DNA of 64,000 nucleotides from positions 1,488,001 to 1,552,000 of the forward strand of contig NZ_CP012669.1 of assembly GCF_001281485.1 (NCBI RefSeq), in the 5' to 3' direction. How positions within the stretch are numbered: the stretch's first letter is position 1; every line of letters starts with the position of its first letter. Below, in pieces: positions 45,901 through 54,314 of the stretch. The notes under the pieces were generated by a model, which was not told where the DNA came from, made no database searches, and was given only the letters and a program-made list of their open reading frames with translations. Both the position numbers and the translations under genes were made by a program. Origin of the DNA: Altererythrobacter epoxidivorans. Its GTDB lineage: Bacteria > Pseudomonadota > Alphaproteobacteria > Sphingomonadales > Sphingomonadaceae.

Positions 45901-46902
45901 ATGACGGGAGAGATCATCCGCGTTTTCCTCCTGCTCGGCGTTTTTGCCGCGGTGTTCCTTGTCATTCAGGTCCTCGCGACGTCCTATGCGAAGAGCCGTA
46001 ATTACAAGGGAGCAGTCAACAAACGCCTTCAATTGATCAGTTCTGGCCAGGATCGCGAAGTCGTGATCGGCCAGCTGATCAAGAACCGGCCGAGCGCGAC
46101 CCCTGATCTGCCCGTCATACTTTCGGGCATGGCAGAGAAACTGCAGCGCACCATTTTCATCTCCGGCATTTCGGTGACCTTCAGCCAGCTCGTCATTTTC
46201 ATGGGCGTGGGCTTTGCCGGGGTATTCCTGCTCGGGATGCTCAGCGCGGCCTCCTTTGGCTATTCGCTCGGATTTGGGACTGTCCTGATGGTCGGCATGT
46301 TGAGTGCCGGACTAGCGATCGCGTTACCCCTGCTCATCGTCAGCAGGATGGCGATGGCACGCCGTAAGAAAATCGAGCACCAATTTCCCATCGCGCTAGA
46401 CATTTTCGTTCGTGCATTGCGTTCGGGGCACCCGATCGCTTCGGCCATCGATCTTCTAACGCACGAGATGGAAGATCCAATCGGCACGGAGTTCGGCCTG
46501 ATCAGCGACGAGGTCGCCTACGGCGCGGATCTCATTACGGCGCTCGAACAGATGGCAGAACGCTGGGACCTCGATGACATGAAGATGTTCGTTGTTTCTC
46601 TTTCGGTGCAAAGCCAGACCGGCGGTAATCTCGCCGAGATCCTGGATAACATCTCGAAAGTGATCCGTGACCGGCACCAGATGTTCCTGAAGGTGAAGTC
46701 ATTGAGTTCGGAAGGCCGCATGACCGCCTGGATGTTGACTGCACTGCCAATATTCACATTCGTATCGATCTTCTTGACCACTCCAAGCTACTACCTCGAC
46801 AGTTCGGAAGATCCGATCTTCATCTACAGCGCCATTGGCCTGACCATCATGTACATTCTTGGCGTTCTGATCATTCGCCGCCTTGTGGATCTGAAGGTCT
46901 GA
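45901..46902 (+). CDS. tadB: Tad inner-membrane platform protein TadB
   Basis: The 333-residue GspF-like protein has an N-terminal membrane segment, paired helices near 95-155, a cytoplasmic GspF domain (FPIALDIFVRALRSGHPIAS) and two C-terminal membrane segments. It partners with TadC as the base of the pilus machine. It starts 2 bases after cpaF. Confidence 0.96.
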   Translation: MTGEIIRVFLLLGVFAAVFLVIQVLATSYAKSRNYKGAVNKRLQLISSGQDREVVIGQLIKNRPSATPDLPVILSGMAEKLQRTIFISGISVTFSQLVIFMGVGFAGVFLLGMLSAASFGYSLGFGTVLMVGMLSAGLAIALPLLIVSRMAMARRKKIEHQFPIALDIFVRALRSGHPIASAIDLLTHEMEDPIGTEFGLISDEVAYGADLITALEQMAERWDLDDMKMFVVSLSVQSQTGGNLAEILDNISKVIRDRHQMFLKVKSLSSEGRMTAWMLTALPIFTFVSIFLTTPSYYLDSSEDPIFIYSAIGLTIMYILGVLIIRRLVDLKV

Positions 46903-46903
46903 C

Positions 46904-47878
46904 ATGCTTGAGTTTGCAGCCAGCAACTGGGTCGTACGCGCGCTCATCCTTGCCGGGGTTTTCGGACTTGTCGCATTACTCGTCTTCATTCTGAGCAATG
47001 CCACATCGCGCAAGATGCGGGTCAACAAGGAACTCGCGGCGATTTCGGGCGAAGGCGGCCGGAGTTCAAACGAGTCCCTTCGCCGTCAACGAAACGAGGG
47101 CATGTGGACAAAACTGGTCCGTAGGATCGAAGGCGCAGGCCTAAACCTTGGAGATACAGACGAGAGCGAAATTGCAAAACTGTTGCGCTCGGCAGGTTAT
47201 CTCTCTCCGTCTGCTCCTCGCATCTACACGCTGGTTCGCCTGCTGCTGGTTTTCATCGTACCCGGCATCTACATCTTGCTCGCCTTGATGCAGGCAGAGC
47301 CGCCAACGATCATGCGGCTTTATTTCACTTCTGCAATACTTGCTCTGCTTGGCCTCTACATCCCGAACCTGTTCGTCCGGGCGAAGGCCGATCGCCGTCG
47401 AACCGAAATCATCAACGGGTTTCCGGACTGTCTGGACCTGATGCTGGTCTGCGTAGAAGCCGGTCTAGGTCTTGAATCCACCCTTGATCGTGTCGGTAGG
47501 GAAATGGCCACGAGTCATCCTCGAATTGCCGGCATGATTTTGGAAACGACATTACTCATGCGCGCAGGCGCAAGCCGCGAAGACGCACTCCGTAAATTTG
47601 GCGAAACGAGTGGGGTCGATGAGATTCGATCATTCTCGACGCTCCTCATCCAGTCTGACAAGTTGGGGACCAGCTTGGCGACTACTCTGCGAGTCTATGC
47701 TACTGAGATGCGCGAAGCGCGCCGTCTTCGGGCCGAAGAGAAGGCGCACCGCCTTCCCGTCCTGCTCTCCATTCCACTAGTCGTTTTCATGCTGCCGGCA
47801 ATGATCGGTGTGCTCACGCTACCTGCTATCGTCCTGACAATTCGGGAAGTTCTGCCAACCATGGCTGGAGAAAACTGA
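46904..47878 (+). CDS. tadC: Tad inner-membrane platform protein TadC
   Basis: The 324-residue protein is the second GspF-like platform component: INGFPDCLDLMLVCVEAGLG is the characteristic TadC motif, with membrane segments near 15-35, 110-155 and 285-310. It begins one base after tadB and ends one base before the tadD-like gene. Confidence 0.96.
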   Translation: MLEFAASNWVVRALILAGVFGLVALLVFILSNATSRKMRVNKELAAISGEGGRSSNESLRRQRNEGMWTKLVRRIEGAGLNLGDTDESEIAKLLRSAGYLSPSAPRIYTLVRLLLVFIVPGIYILLALMQAEPPTIMRLYFTSAILALLGLYIPNLFVRAKADRRRTEIINGFPDCLDLMLVCVEAGLGLESTLDRVGREMATSHPRIAGMILETTLLMRAGASREDALRKFGETSGVDEIRSFSTLLIQSDKLGTSLATTLRVYATEMREARRLRAEEKAHRLPVLLSIPLVVFMLPAMIGVLTLPAIVLTIREVLPTMAGEN

Positions 47879-47879
47879 C

Positions 47880-48752
47880 ATGAACACCTCTATCCGCATC
47901 GCGACAATTGCACTGACGGCGCTCAGCCTGTCCGGCTGCCAGAGCTTCACCAGCGCCCTGGGCTTTGGTCCGAAAGACGGTGGCGCACGCGCGGAAGCGA
48001 GCCAATCGGTCTTCGGATCCGAAGAACTCGAACGCGGCCGTCAGGCGCTCAAAGCAGGTTATCCGGCGAACGCGATCCAGCAGTTCCGGCTGGCTGCTCT
48101 CGATGAAAAATCGGCACCCGACGCCTTCAACGGACTCGGCGTTGCTTATGCGAAACTCGGGCGAGCCGACCTTGCCGAACGCTATTTCCAGATGGCAGTT
48201 TCACTCGACGGCACCAATCCGAAATATGCGGCGAACCTGCAGCGTTTCTATGATTCTCCACTCGGCAATTCCGCTCGGGCACTCGCCATGCGCGAAAAGG
48301 AAACCGAGGCAAAGCTTGCCGACCTGGCGGCTTCGGCAGAACAACAGGGACTTCTTGACGATGCGAGCGAGGTCGCGCCGCGTAGCGCAGCAGCCATCGC
48401 CAAGCCCGCAGCCCTCCTGACACGCACCTCCAAGCGCGAGATTATCTTGCGAACTGCACCTGCCAGCGGCCCTATCGGCAGCCTCGCGACGGTTATCACC
48501 CGCATGTCTTCCACGGATAGCAAGACACCGGCCAAGGTCGCCGAAGCGAATCAGGCGGGTACAGACGAACAGGCACAGGATGCTGAACGCAAAACGAGTT
48601 CGAAGCAGATCACCATGTCGAAAGGTGCCTCGGACAAAAATTATCCGGTCCGTATCAGCCTGATCAGCCCGGCATCGCAGAAGAAACAGCGCCCAGCACG
48701 CGCTGCCTATCCGCTGCGCGTCGCTCTTAATTCTTCGCAAATCGAGGAATAA
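47880..48752 (+). CDS. tadD: TadD-like TPR lipoprotein
   Basis: The 290-residue protein has a lipoprotein signal (LTALSLSGC) and TPR units (RQALKAGYPANAIQQFRLAA; AYAKLGRADLAERYFQMAV) at residues ~55-130, as in TadD pilotins. The second half is Ala/Lys-rich and ends AAYPLRVALNSSQIEE; the YPLRVAL motif recurs in the protein at 49275. It probably helps place the secretin in the outer membrane. Confidence 0.88.
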   Translation: MNTSIRIATIALTALSLSGCQSFTSALGFGPKDGGARAEASQSVFGSEELERGRQALKAGYPANAIQQFRLAALDEKSAPDAFNGLGVAYAKLGRADLAERYFQMAVSLDGTNPKYAANLQRFYDSPLGNSARALAMREKETEAKLADLAASAEQQGLLDDASEVAPRSAAAIAKPAALLTRTSKREIILRTAPASGPIGSLATVITRMSSTDSKTPAKVAEANQAGTDEQAQDAERKTSSKQITMSKGASDKNYPVRISLISPASQKKQRPARAAYPLRVALNSSQIEE

Positions 48753-48755
48753 GCC

Positions 48756-49241
48756 TTGGAACCTTACTGGCCGGCGGGCCTGACGCTCCTTCTCGTGATT
48801 GGGGCGATCATGGATATCAAGGAGCGGCGCCTGCCGAACTGGCTTGCGTTGGTGCTCTTCGTTTACGGTCTAGCGTTTGCATTTATCGATGCCGGTCTGG
48901 CCAATCTCGGCTCGCATGCAGCCCATGCGGTAATTGCCCTACTGGTCGGAATGGGTTTGTTTGCGATCGGAGCTTTCGGTGGCGGCGATGCCAAATTCTA
49001 TGCCGGAACGGCTGCGTTTTTTCCGCTCGGAATGGGAATCAAGCTGTTCGTGAGCGTCGCGATCATCGGTGGCATTCTCGTCATCATCTGGATGATCGGA
49101 CGCCGATTGCCCGGGATTGCCAAGCCCAAGGAAGAGCGGACCAAGGGACAGTTTCCCTATGGGGTCGCAATAGCTTCAGGCGCAATTGCGCTCGTCTGGT
49201 CGACCTACCTGACGCAGCCGCCTCTGCCTGGCCTTCAATAG
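48756..49241 (+). CDS. cpaA: Prepilin peptidase CpaA/TadV
   Basis: The 161-residue A24 aspartic peptidase cleaves prepilin and pseudopilins. Both catalytic Asp motifs are present: Asp near residue 20 (MDIKERRLPNW) and the GGGDAKF motif near residue 75. Multiple membrane segments fit the family. It lacks the N-methylation domain of PilD. The start is TTG, with GAGGAAT upstream; no ATG or GTG is better placed. Confidence 0.95.
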   Translation: MEPYWPAGLTLLLVIGAIMDIKERRLPNWLALVLFVYGLAFAFIDAGLANLGSHAAHAVIALLVGMGLFAIGAFGGGDAKFYAGTAAFFPLGMGIKLFVSVAIIGGILVIIWMIGRRLPGIAKPKEERTKGQFPYGVAIASGAIALVWSTYLTQPPLPGLQ

Positions 49242-49274
49242 GGCGGGAAGTGTCATGCCAGGCGAGATCGTGAA

Positions 49275-49997
49275 TTGAGCTATTCCGATCGCCAATCTCG
49301 GCCGTCCATCTGGGCCGAAAACGCTGCCGAACACTGGCAAAGGATTCTGTTGGCGATCGGGATTGCCTTTGCCGCAAGCCTGCAATTCGCTTGGCCTCCC
49401 ATGCCATCCGGTACTTTCACGAAGACCGAAAATTCGGACCCTGTGCTTCCAGGCTACCCCTTGCGCGTAGCCCTGCCCGATGCAGAACCGCTGCCTACCG
49501 AAGAGCTCGCAGGGCTGATCGCCGACCATACCGCCCCTGCTGGCAACGCAAGCGAGACGGAACGCGCGAGCCCAAGCGCAAGCAATCGCGATTTGGCGCG
49601 GATTGCCGACAAGGAACAAAGCTTGGCATTTGCCTCGCCAGTCCAACTGAGACCGGGCGAGTTCATATCGGTCGATTACGACATCGGAACGCTTGAACCG
49701 GTGTCGGAAAAACTCGATCGGAAAGACGGGAGCCTGACCGTCAGCAAACCGCTGCTCGTCGATGGTGTCGCTGCGGGTAGCGCCACCATCCGTATCGAAG
49801 AGGGTGCGCAGATCCTGATTTCAGCATCCGCTGTGGCCAAGGCCTTGGGTCCCAAAGCGGACAAGCTGCCGAAGAGGATCAGCACAGCGCTTGCGAAAGG
49901 GAGCGGATTCATCCCGTTCTATGAACTGCGCGGCGCAGGTATTTCCGTTGTCTATGATCCGGTGCGTGACCGGGTCGCCATGTCGACGCCTTCGTAA
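49275..49997 (+). CDS. Unknown Tad-locus protein with one membrane segment
   Basis: The 240-residue product starts at TTG behind GGCGAG; a 7-codon frame (49255-49278, MPGEIVN) ends overlapping this start. Residues 24-40 (ILLAIGIAFAASLQFAW) form a membrane segment or uncleaved signal. Then come GYPLRVALPDAEPLP and a C-terminal part with an IRIEEGAQILISASAVAKAL strand-helix pattern. I recognise no family. Same-strand position 33 bases after the peptidase gene and the shared YPLRVAL motif suggest a pilus role. Confidence 0.75.
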   Translation: MSYSDRQSRPSIWAENAAEHWQRILLAIGIAFAASLQFAWPPMPSGTFTKTENSDPVLPGYPLRVALPDAEPLPTEELAGLIADHTAPAGNASETERASPSASNRDLARIADKEQSLAFASPVQLRPGEFISVDYDIGTLEPVSEKLDRKDGSLTVSKPLLVDGVAAGSATIRIEEGAQILISASAVAKALGPKADKLPKRISTALAKGSGFIPFYELRGAGISVVYDPVRDRVAMSTPS

Positions 49998-50006
49998 CCC
50001 GCGCAA

Positions 50007-50795
50007 TTACTCGGAAAGGTGCGCGACCAGCGTCTTCACCTTCTTCTGGCGCCATTGCGGCAAAGGAGCGACCAACCAATATGCGCGGCGCCCCGGATCC
50101 GGCCCTTCAAGAATGTCGAGCTTCCCCGCATCAACCGATTCCTTGACCAACAGGTAGGGAAGGATTGCACGGCCCATTCCGGCCACGGCCGAACTCAAAG
50201 CCTGACCGGGATTGCCGGCCTTGATCGTCGCCCGCTCACCTTCCGGCAAGCCGACGCCGGGCCATTCGATCCAGACGTCCGGCGCACCCTTGGCAGCGAC
50301 AACCACTTTCTGAGCGGGTGCGAGTTCGATCCCTTCGAGTTCACCCGGACCGTCGACGAGCCGGATGGCAACGTCGAGGTTCGCTTCGGTGAAGTCCGCA
50401 TTTTCATCGGCGACCAGGTGGAATTGCGCCGTTGGATTCGCAGACTGAAAGCTTGCAAGCCGCGGAGCCAGCCACTGCGCATAGAATTCGCGCGGCACGG
50501 CAATCGTGTATCGGTCGGATGCCTGGCCTGCCTGCATCGACTGGACGCTTTCCTCGAATTTGAGGAAACCTTCGCGCAGGGCGTCGAGACCGGCGCATCC
50601 TTCCGGCGTAAGCTCCAGCCCCTTGCTCGTGCGGCGGAACAGCACCACGCCAAGGTGATCCTCAAGCGCCCTTATCTGCTGTCCGACAGCAGCGGGCGTG
50701 ACCGCCAGTTCATCGGCAGCCCGCGTGAACGAGAGGTGCCGGGCAGCGGCATCGTAGACGCGTAGCGCGTTGAGAGGCAGGTGGGTCCGTTTCAT
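50007..50795 (-). CDS. LysR-family transcriptional regulator, GcvA-like
   Basis: The 262-residue protein has the LysR winged helix (LNALRVYDAAARHLSFTRAADELAVTPAAV at residues 7-36), followed by a substrate-binding domain with FLKFEESVQSM. The start of the effector domain looks GcvA-like, but the protein is about 40 residues shorter than usual, with the shortening in the second half of the effector domain. No target gene is adjacent in a divergent arrangement; it converges on the Tad locus. Confidence 0.88.
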   Translation of the reverse strand: MKRTHLPLNALRVYDAAARHLSFTRAADELAVTPAAVGQQIRALEDHLGVVLFRRTSKGLELTPEGCAGLDALREGFLKFEESVQSMQAGQASDRYTIAVPREFYAQWLAPRLASFQSANPTAQFHLVADENADFTEANLDVAIRLVDGPGELEGIELAPAQKVVVAAKGAPDVWIEWPGVGLPEGERATIKAGNPGQALSSAVAGMGRAILPYLLVKESVDAGKLDILEGPDPGRRAYWLVAPLPQWRQKKVKTLVAHLSE

Positions 50796-50866
50796 GGTCT
50801 GCGCGATTTAGGCCGGGAAACGCCAAGGCTCAAGCCCGCAAACCATAGTGTCCTGAATCAACAGGT

Positions 50867-51265
50867 TCAGTCGGCCGTGGCAGGCGCAGCAAGCGGGAAG
50901 AACGGAATGCGCACTTCCAAGCTGGAGCCGTCTTCGCGCTGGAAGGTATAAAATCCTTCCATCGATCCATGCGGTGTCGCCAATGGGCAGCCTGAAACAT
51001 AATCGTGGCTTTGTCCGGGCTTCAGCAGGGGCTGTTCGCCCACCACACCCTCGCCATCGACATGGTTCACCATCCCGCGTGCGTCGGTGATCCGCCAATG
51101 ACGGGTCTTGAGCTGGATTTCTTCGTGTCCGCCATTTTCTATCCGCACGTGATAGACCCAGAACCACTTGCCCGCTTCGGGGTGGGACTGTTCCGGAAGG
51201 AAGTTCACTGCGACCCGCACAGTGACACCTTCGGTGATGGCAGCGTGTTGAAACAGCTCTTTCAT
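50867..51265 (-). CDS. apaG: ApaG protein (DUF525)
   Basis: The 132-residue product has the ApaG fibronectin-like fold, with YHVRIENGGHEEIQLKTRHW, the VVGEQPLLKPGQSHDYVSGC core and the GSMEGFYTF motif. In enterobacteria apaG is linked to apaH and ksgA; its biochemical role is unclear. The start is the ATG at 51265; a GTG two codons upstream is possible. Confidence 0.95.
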   Translation of the reverse strand: MKELFQHAAITEGVTVRVAVNFLPEQSHPEAGKWFWVYHVRIENGGHEEIQLKTRHWRITDARGMVNHVDGEGVVGEQPLLKPGQSHDYVSGCPLATPHGSMEGFYTFQREDGSSLEVRIPFFPLAAPATAD

Positions 51266-51368
51266 GACCACATCAAGGTAACAATTTCAGGTCCAGCTAC
51301 AAGAGCAGGAGGGGAGTTAATCCACGCTGTATCCACCCCTCAAAGCCCAAAAACGCGGGCTTTTGCGA

Positions 51369-51977
51369 TCAGCCGACCCGGTCGAGCTCGGCTTCAATCT
51401 GTTCGAGCCGTTCCTTGCCGAAGAACATTTCGTCACCGATAAACACGGTGGGAATGCCGAAAGCGCCACGCTCCACCGCATTTTCGGTGTTGGCGAACAA
51501 TCCCTCCTTCACCTCGTCGGTCTGCGCACGCCTGAACAGGTCTTCGACGTCGAAACCTCCCGCCGCAACTGCAGCACCGACCGCTTCGGGATCGGTAACG
51601 TCGAGACCCTGTTCCCAAATCTTGGGCAGAAGCGTCTCTACGAACTGGACGCCGCGCCCATCCTGATCGGCAGCAAAAAGCATTCGCTGCAACAGTATGG
51701 AATTGAATGGAAAATTCGGATTCATCTTGAAATCGGACAGCTCGTGCTTGCGTACGAAGCGCTCCAGCTCGAGCATCGCATATTCGTTCTTCCCCTTCAC
51801 CTCCCGGTCCCGGATCATCGGCGGGGCATTGCCGGTCAGCTTGTGCATTCCGCCAAGGAAGACCGGAAGCACGTCCAGCTCCGCCCCCGTACGGCGAATG
51901 ATGTCGCGCATCGGCCACCAGATCAGGTAGGCATTGGGACTGACGAAATCGAAAAGTAGCTGGGCGCGCGCGGTCAT
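51369..51977 (-). CDS. DsbA-like 2-hydroxychromene-2-carboxylate isomerase family protein
   Basis: The 202-residue protein has the thioredoxin-fold motif FDFVSPNAYL, in which Ser replaces the redox Cys as in kappa-class GST and HCCA isomerases that act with glutathione. The C-terminal GAFGIPTVFIGDEMFFGKERL is conserved in the family. HCCA isomerase acts in naphthalene degradation, but no such pathway is nearby, so the substrate is unknown. The ATG at 51977 follows GGAGAG. Confidence 0.88.
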   Translation of the reverse strand: MTARAQLLFDFVSPNAYLIWWPMRDIIRRTGAELDVLPVFLGGMHKLTGNAPPMIRDREVKGKNEYAMLELERFVRKHELSDFKMNPNFPFNSILLQRMLFAADQDGRGVQFVETLLPKIWEQGLDVTDPEAVGAAVAAGGFDVEDLFRRAQTDEVKEGLFANTENAVERGAFGIPTVFIGDEMFFGKERLEQIEAELDRVG

Positions 51978-52152
51978 TTTGGCTCTCCACTGGTGGTTTT
52001 TGTCGAGTGGCACGCTGCCAGCGCCGCTGCAAGACACTGTTTCGAAGCGGTCGGCGTGGTTAAATTCGCGTGAACCGCAAATGCTTCGAATTCCTTAGCT
52101 TGCCCTAATGCAATCTCCGCATGTTGATAAAGGTCTCAGGGGATTCACAGGC

Positions 52153-53427
52153 ATGCGCAAGCTCGTGTCCAGTTTCATCAGGAAGTTGCGCGAAGACGTA
52201 CGCGGCAACGTCCTGATCATCTCGGCAATCGGCGCAGCATCGATGGTCGGCGCGGCAGGCGTCGGCGTGGATACCGTGCAGTGGTACCTTTCCAAGCGCC
52301 AGCTCCAGCAGGCGGCCGACTCCGGTGCACTTGCCGGCGCTCTCAACCATTACAAGGGTTTCGCAATCACCGATGCTGCGACCCATGAGGTCGATCGCAA
52401 CTACGTCGATCCCTTCACCATCGTGCGCATCGTAAACCCGCCGCAGGAGGGCGATTACAACGGTGACACCAGCGCCATCGAGGTGGTCGTCACCGCGAGC
52501 CGCGCCCTGCCCTTCTCCGGTATTTTCCTGACCCAGCCGCCCACGATCCGCGTCCGCTCCGTTGCAAAGACCGTCGCAGTCGGCAAACCTTGCGTCCTCG
52601 CAACCGCGACCGACGGTATCGGGGTCGATGTCTTCGGTAATGCCCTGGTCGATCTCGATTGCCCGGTCGCATCCAACTCGCCCGAGGGCGTTTCGGTGGA
52701 TGTTGGCGGTACAAGCTACCTCGACACCAACCTGATCATGAGCGTCGGCGGGATCGATTACGGCAACGGCAATATTAATCCGAACGCGGGCATCGTCCCC
52801 TATGGCCTCGAGGTCGAGGATCCGCTTGCCAGCCGCGGGTTGACCCCTCCGTCGACGCCCAGCGGTTGCACGCAGAATAATTTCGGCGTGAGGCCAAGTC
52901 AGAACCTGACCATCGGACCCGGCCGCTACTGCAACGGCTTCGATGTAAAGGGAACGCTGCGGATGAACCCGGGCATCTACATAATCGACCGCGGCACGTT
53001 CAAGATCAACGCAGGCGCCAAGATCGTCGGAGAAGGCGTGACCATCGTGCTCACCGGCAGCACCTCCAGCAATGTGGCGACAATCCAGATCAACGGTAGC
53101 GCCGAGCTCGATCTGCGCGCACCGACAGAGGCTGAAGCGACCGCTGCTGGCGACGCCGATTGGGCAGGTATCCTGTTCTATCAGGACGAGATGGGGGACG
53201 GGACGCAGCACACCTTCAACGGCGGCGCGGATATCGACCTCAATGGCGTGATCTACATGCCGACAGCTGACATCACCTACAACGGCGGTGCCACGCAGGA
53301 TGCCCAGTGCCTCCTGCTGATCGGCGAGCGGGTCAGGTTCGGAGGCAGCAACAAGATAGAGAACAATTGTAGCGACGAGATCGAGGCTATCGATACCTCT
53401 GCCAAGGTCGTGAGGGTCGTCGAATGA
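52153..53427 (+). CDS. TadG-like protein of a second, orphan cluster
   Basis: The 424-residue product has a TadE/G-type N-terminus (EDVRGNVLIISAIGAASMVG, then QQAADSGALAGALN). The rest is extracytoplasmic and beta-rich with Gly/Asn repeats (GRYCNGFDVKGTLRMNPGIY; IQINGSAELDLRAPT), resembling a beta-helix. The ATG at 52153 is preferred because AGGGGA lies upstream; an ATG at 52108 is also open. The gene is 2.2 kb from the main Tad locus. Confidence 0.82.
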   Translation: MRKLVSSFIRKLREDVRGNVLIISAIGAASMVGAAGVGVDTVQWYLSKRQLQQAADSGALAGALNHYKGFAITDAATHEVDRNYVDPFTIVRIVNPPQEGDYNGDTSAIEVVVTASRALPFSGIFLTQPPTIRVRSVAKTVAVGKPCVLATATDGIGVDVFGNALVDLDCPVASNSPEGVSVDVGGTSYLDTNLIMSVGGIDYGNGNINPNAGIVPYGLEVEDPLASRGLTPPSTPSGCTQNNFGVRPSQNLTIGPGRYCNGFDVKGTLRMNPGIYIIDRGTFKINAGAKIVGEGVTIVLTGSTSSNVATIQINGSAELDLRAPTEAEATAAGDADWAGILFYQDEMGDGTQHTFNGGADIDLNGVIYMPTADITYNGGATQDAQCLLLIGERVRFGGSNKIENNCSDEIEAIDTSAKVVRVVE

Positions 53428-53903
53428 CAATGCACCTGCGTACACTGGCGATACTGAAGGACAGTCGTGGCTTCGGCGCGATGGAACTCGGCCTGTCGCT
53501 GCCATTCCTGATGCTGCTGTGCCTCGGAATGATGGATGCCTCGACCCTCATCGGGACGAAGATCGATTACGAGCAGGCAGCCCAGCGCACGACCGACTTT
53601 GCCTTTGCCAACAGGCCGAACGGCACCAATACGGCGAAATATGTGACCGAGGCCAAGAACGCAGCCGATGTCAGCGCGCAGGATGTCGACGTCGATATCT
53701 TCCTCGAGTGCGACGGCGTTCGCCAAGACAATTTTGGCGACACATGCGCTGCCGGCGAGATCACCGCCCGCTTCGTCAGCGTCGAGATTTCCAAGCAGGT
53801 CGAAACCCACTTCGATTGGGCCGGCCTTGCCCACATGATCGGCTTCACCGCCTTCCCCAGCCGGATCACCGTGACCGGCGACAGCCTGGTGCGTTTCCAA
53901 TGA
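53424..53903 (+). CDS. TadE-like minor pseudopilin of the orphan cluster
   Basis: The 159-residue product has LKDSRGFGAMELGLSLPFLM with the TadE Glu, and a polar tail. It starts in a 4-base ATGA overlap with the TadG-like stop, so the two are coupled. The KIDYEQAAQRTTDFAFA stretch after the helix fits TadE proteins. Confidence 0.82.
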   Translation: MTMHLRTLAILKDSRGFGAMELGLSLPFLMLLCLGMMDASTLIGTKIDYEQAAQRTTDFAFANRPNGTNTAKYVTEAKNAADVSAQDVDVDIFLECDGVRQDNFGDTCAAGEITARFVSVEISKQVETHFDWAGLAHMIGFTAFPSRITVTGDSLVRFQ

Positions 53904-54295
53904 TGTTTCGCAAACTCGGCCGCGACCAGCGCGGCAACGCAACCATCGATTTCGCATTCGCGTTTCCGGTCCTGCTGACGATCATGCTCGGTACGCTTCA
54001 GATGGGACAGTACCTCCACACCTCGGGAGCGCTGCGTCATGCCCTTGGCGAAGGCGTCAGGCTCGCCAAGGTAGATCCGACTGCTTCTACGACGCAGATC
54101 GAACGTGAAGTGCGCGACGAACTGGTCGCGATCGACAAAGACAATATCCTGAGCCTGAAGGCAACGCGCGGCACGTCGAACGGCGCGAAATACAGCCGCA
54201 TCGCGATCCGCTACAAACTCGAGCCCATGATCCCGCTGATCCCGGTCCCGCCGATCACGGTCAGCGAGGAAAAAACCGTCTGGTTGCCGGTCTGA
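53900..54295 (+). CDS. TadE-like minor pseudopilin of the orphan cluster
   Basis: The 131-residue product has GRDQRGNATIDFAFAFPVLL, with Asp in place of the usual Glu at the TadE position, then TLQMGQYLHTSGALRHALGE. It overlaps the previous stop by 4 bases. It ends 19 bases before the convergent metZ. Confidence 0.82.
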   Translation: MMFRKLGRDQRGNATIDFAFAFPVLLTIMLGTLQMGQYLHTSGALRHALGEGVRLAKVDPTASTTQIEREVRDELVAIDKDNILSLKATRGTSNGAKYSRIAIRYKLEPMIPLIPVPPITVSEEKTVWLPV

Positions 54296-54314
54296 CCGGC
54301 CCTTCGGAACGTCG

